A stretch of DNA of 64,000 nt from assembly GCF_021310995.1 (NCBI RefSeq), contig NZ_CP054151.1:909501-973500 (forward strand). Direction: 5' to 3'. A program made the position numbers and the translations under genes. The DNA comes from Agrobacterium vaccinii (GTDB taxonomy: Bacteria; Pseudomonadota; Alphaproteobacteria; Rhizobiales; Rhizobiaceae). The number at the start of each line of letters is the position of its first letter. Positions within the stretch are counted from its first letter, which is position 1. This document shows, piece by piece, positions 63,256 to 64,000 of this stretch. The notes under the pieces are model-generated. The model was not told the DNA's origin. It ran no database searches and saw only the letters and a list, made by a program, of their open reading frames with translations.

Positions 63256-64000
63256 ATGGCGGTCCGCCACGACGTCGAGAATCTCATCCGCCGCGGCAAT
63301 ATCTTTTATTGGCGTGCGCGTGTTCCAAACGCGTTTCGGCAATGCCTACCAGGCAGCCGACTTTCATTAAGCCTTCATTGTTCTGATCATAAGAAAGCTC
63401 AAGTCATTGGTCGCAAGCTCAACGTGCTGATGGCCGAACTTAAGTTGAAACAGAAGGACCCCATGTCAAAGGCGCAGCTCCAAAAGCTTTGCGAACACGA
63501 ACGTGACAAGATGCTCGAGCATCTGGACGACGTCTCGATGGTCGCACGGCGCTATGGCCGTCCGGCCGATATCGCAGAGCTGGAAATGGATCTCGAAAAT
63601 GGCTGGGCCTATCGTCTTCTTGAGATGTTCGGGATTCGCCATCGCCTGACACTGGAGGCCGATTGCCCCGGCCACACCTATCTTCGAAAACAAGGGGTCT
63701 CCGCTTCCCATTACTTTTCAATCCGCTCGAACTATCTCGAACTTTGTCAGGAGGCGACCTCACGCGGTTTTCAGGAGGGTCTCCACAGATTGATGTACTT
63801 GTTCGACATCAATCCAAGCGCGCTCAACGAGGAAAAGGCCATGAAGGCCTATTTCAGCGGGCGGGCAGAAGCTCTGTTTGACGTCGCCGAAAGGCACCCG
63901 CTCGCCGACCGCGATCTCAGCGAACTTACAGGCGGTGCGGCATCCAGACCACAGCCCAATTACATCGAAGGTACATTCCTTGAAACGACGTCATCATCTT
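63256..64000 (+). CDS. Site-specific tyrosine integrase (N-terminal part, DUF6538-like, cut by window edge)
   Basis: An open frame of 248 codons that runs past the right edge. The start MAVRHDVENLIRRGNIFYWR is followed by ARVPNAFRQCLPGSRLSLSL and HKKAQVIGRKLNVLMAEL, which is the N-terminal DUF6538-type domain of rhizobial phage integrases; a helical core-binding domain follows (residues about 65-230). The catalytic domain lies outside the window. I chose the ATG at 63256, with AAGGG nine bases upstream. Position 158 bp past a tRNA gene and reading away from it fits an integrase sitting at the attachment end of its element. Confidence 0.78.
   Translation, partial: MAVRHDVENLIRRGNIFYWRARVPNAFRQCLPGSRLSLSLHCSDHKKAQVIGRKLNVLMAELKLKQKDPMSKAQLQKLCEHERDKMLEHLDDVSMVARRYGRPADIAELEMDLENGWAYRLLEMFGIRHRLTLEADCPGHTYLRKQGVSASHYFSIRSNYLELCQEATSRGFQEGLHRLMYLFDINPSALNEEKAMKAYFSGRAEALFDVAERHPLADRDLSELTGGAASRPQPNYIEGTFLETTSSS

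Overview
The window looks like part of a secondary replicon (chromid or large plasmid) of an Agrobacterium/Rhizobium-group alphaproteobacterium. The evidence is a repABC module at the left end with an antisense RNA between repB and repC and a perfect 16-bp parS palindrome, a complete smoABCDEFGHI sulfoquinovose operon set in the order known from Agrobacterium tumefaciens, and a D-psicose 3-epimerase that carries the residues and length of the A. tumefaciens enzyme. No database search was possible; names rest on recognised motifs, gene order and recalled family knowledge.

Layout. 1-2.9 kb: the start of repC, the counter-transcribed RNA, repB, repA and the centromere-like region. 3-6.6 kb: a FAD/NAD(P)-binding protein with a second parS-like site inside it, an omega-amino-acid transaminase and a divergent XRE-cupin regulator. 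6.9-19.7 kb: an uncharacterised Wzx/Wzy-type exopolysaccharide locus with a chain-length protein carrying a degenerate kinase domain, flippase, ATP-grasp enzyme, polymerase, four glycosyltransferases and a two-domain hydrolase without serine nucleophiles. The two intergenic regions that start its main transcription units share a 12-bp palindrome. 20-24.2 kb: rutABCDEF for uracil breakdown, without rutG or rutR, capped by an IS630-type element sitting exactly in the rutF stop codon. 25.2-26.7 kb: a membrane EAL phosphodiesterase.

26.8-36.6 kb: a divergent sugar or polyol regulon with two SDR dehydrogenases, a SorC-type regulator, an FGGY kinase, a split transketolase and a ribose-type ABC transporter, tied together by a repeated GTGAAT-N4-ATTCAC operator. 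Its substrate is unknown; the split transketolase plus FGGY kinase recalls apulose phosphate chemistry. 36.7-41.7 kb: assorted genes (FabMG-like protein, 2H phosphoesterase, HWE-type sensor kinase, small acidic protein, LysR regulator). 41.8-52.8 kb: a YeiH-type exporter next to the sulfoquinovose monooxygenase pathway. SmoI frees sulfoquinovose from its glycosides, SmoEFGH import the substrate, SmoA supplies FMNH2 to SmoC, which releases sulfite and 6-oxoglucose, and SmoB reduces the latter to glucose. SmoD probably controls both units through a shared operator.

52.9-61.6 kb: a D-psicose (allulose)-type regulon with two epimerase-family enzymes, a small kinase, an ABC transporter and a divergent LacI regulator with two tandem operators 22 bp apart. 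61.7-64 kb: a flavoprotein-like gene, a long hairpin, tRNA-Gln(CUG) and the start of a tyrosine integrase that runs off the window, marking the edge of an integrative element. No CRISPR array or rRNA was seen.
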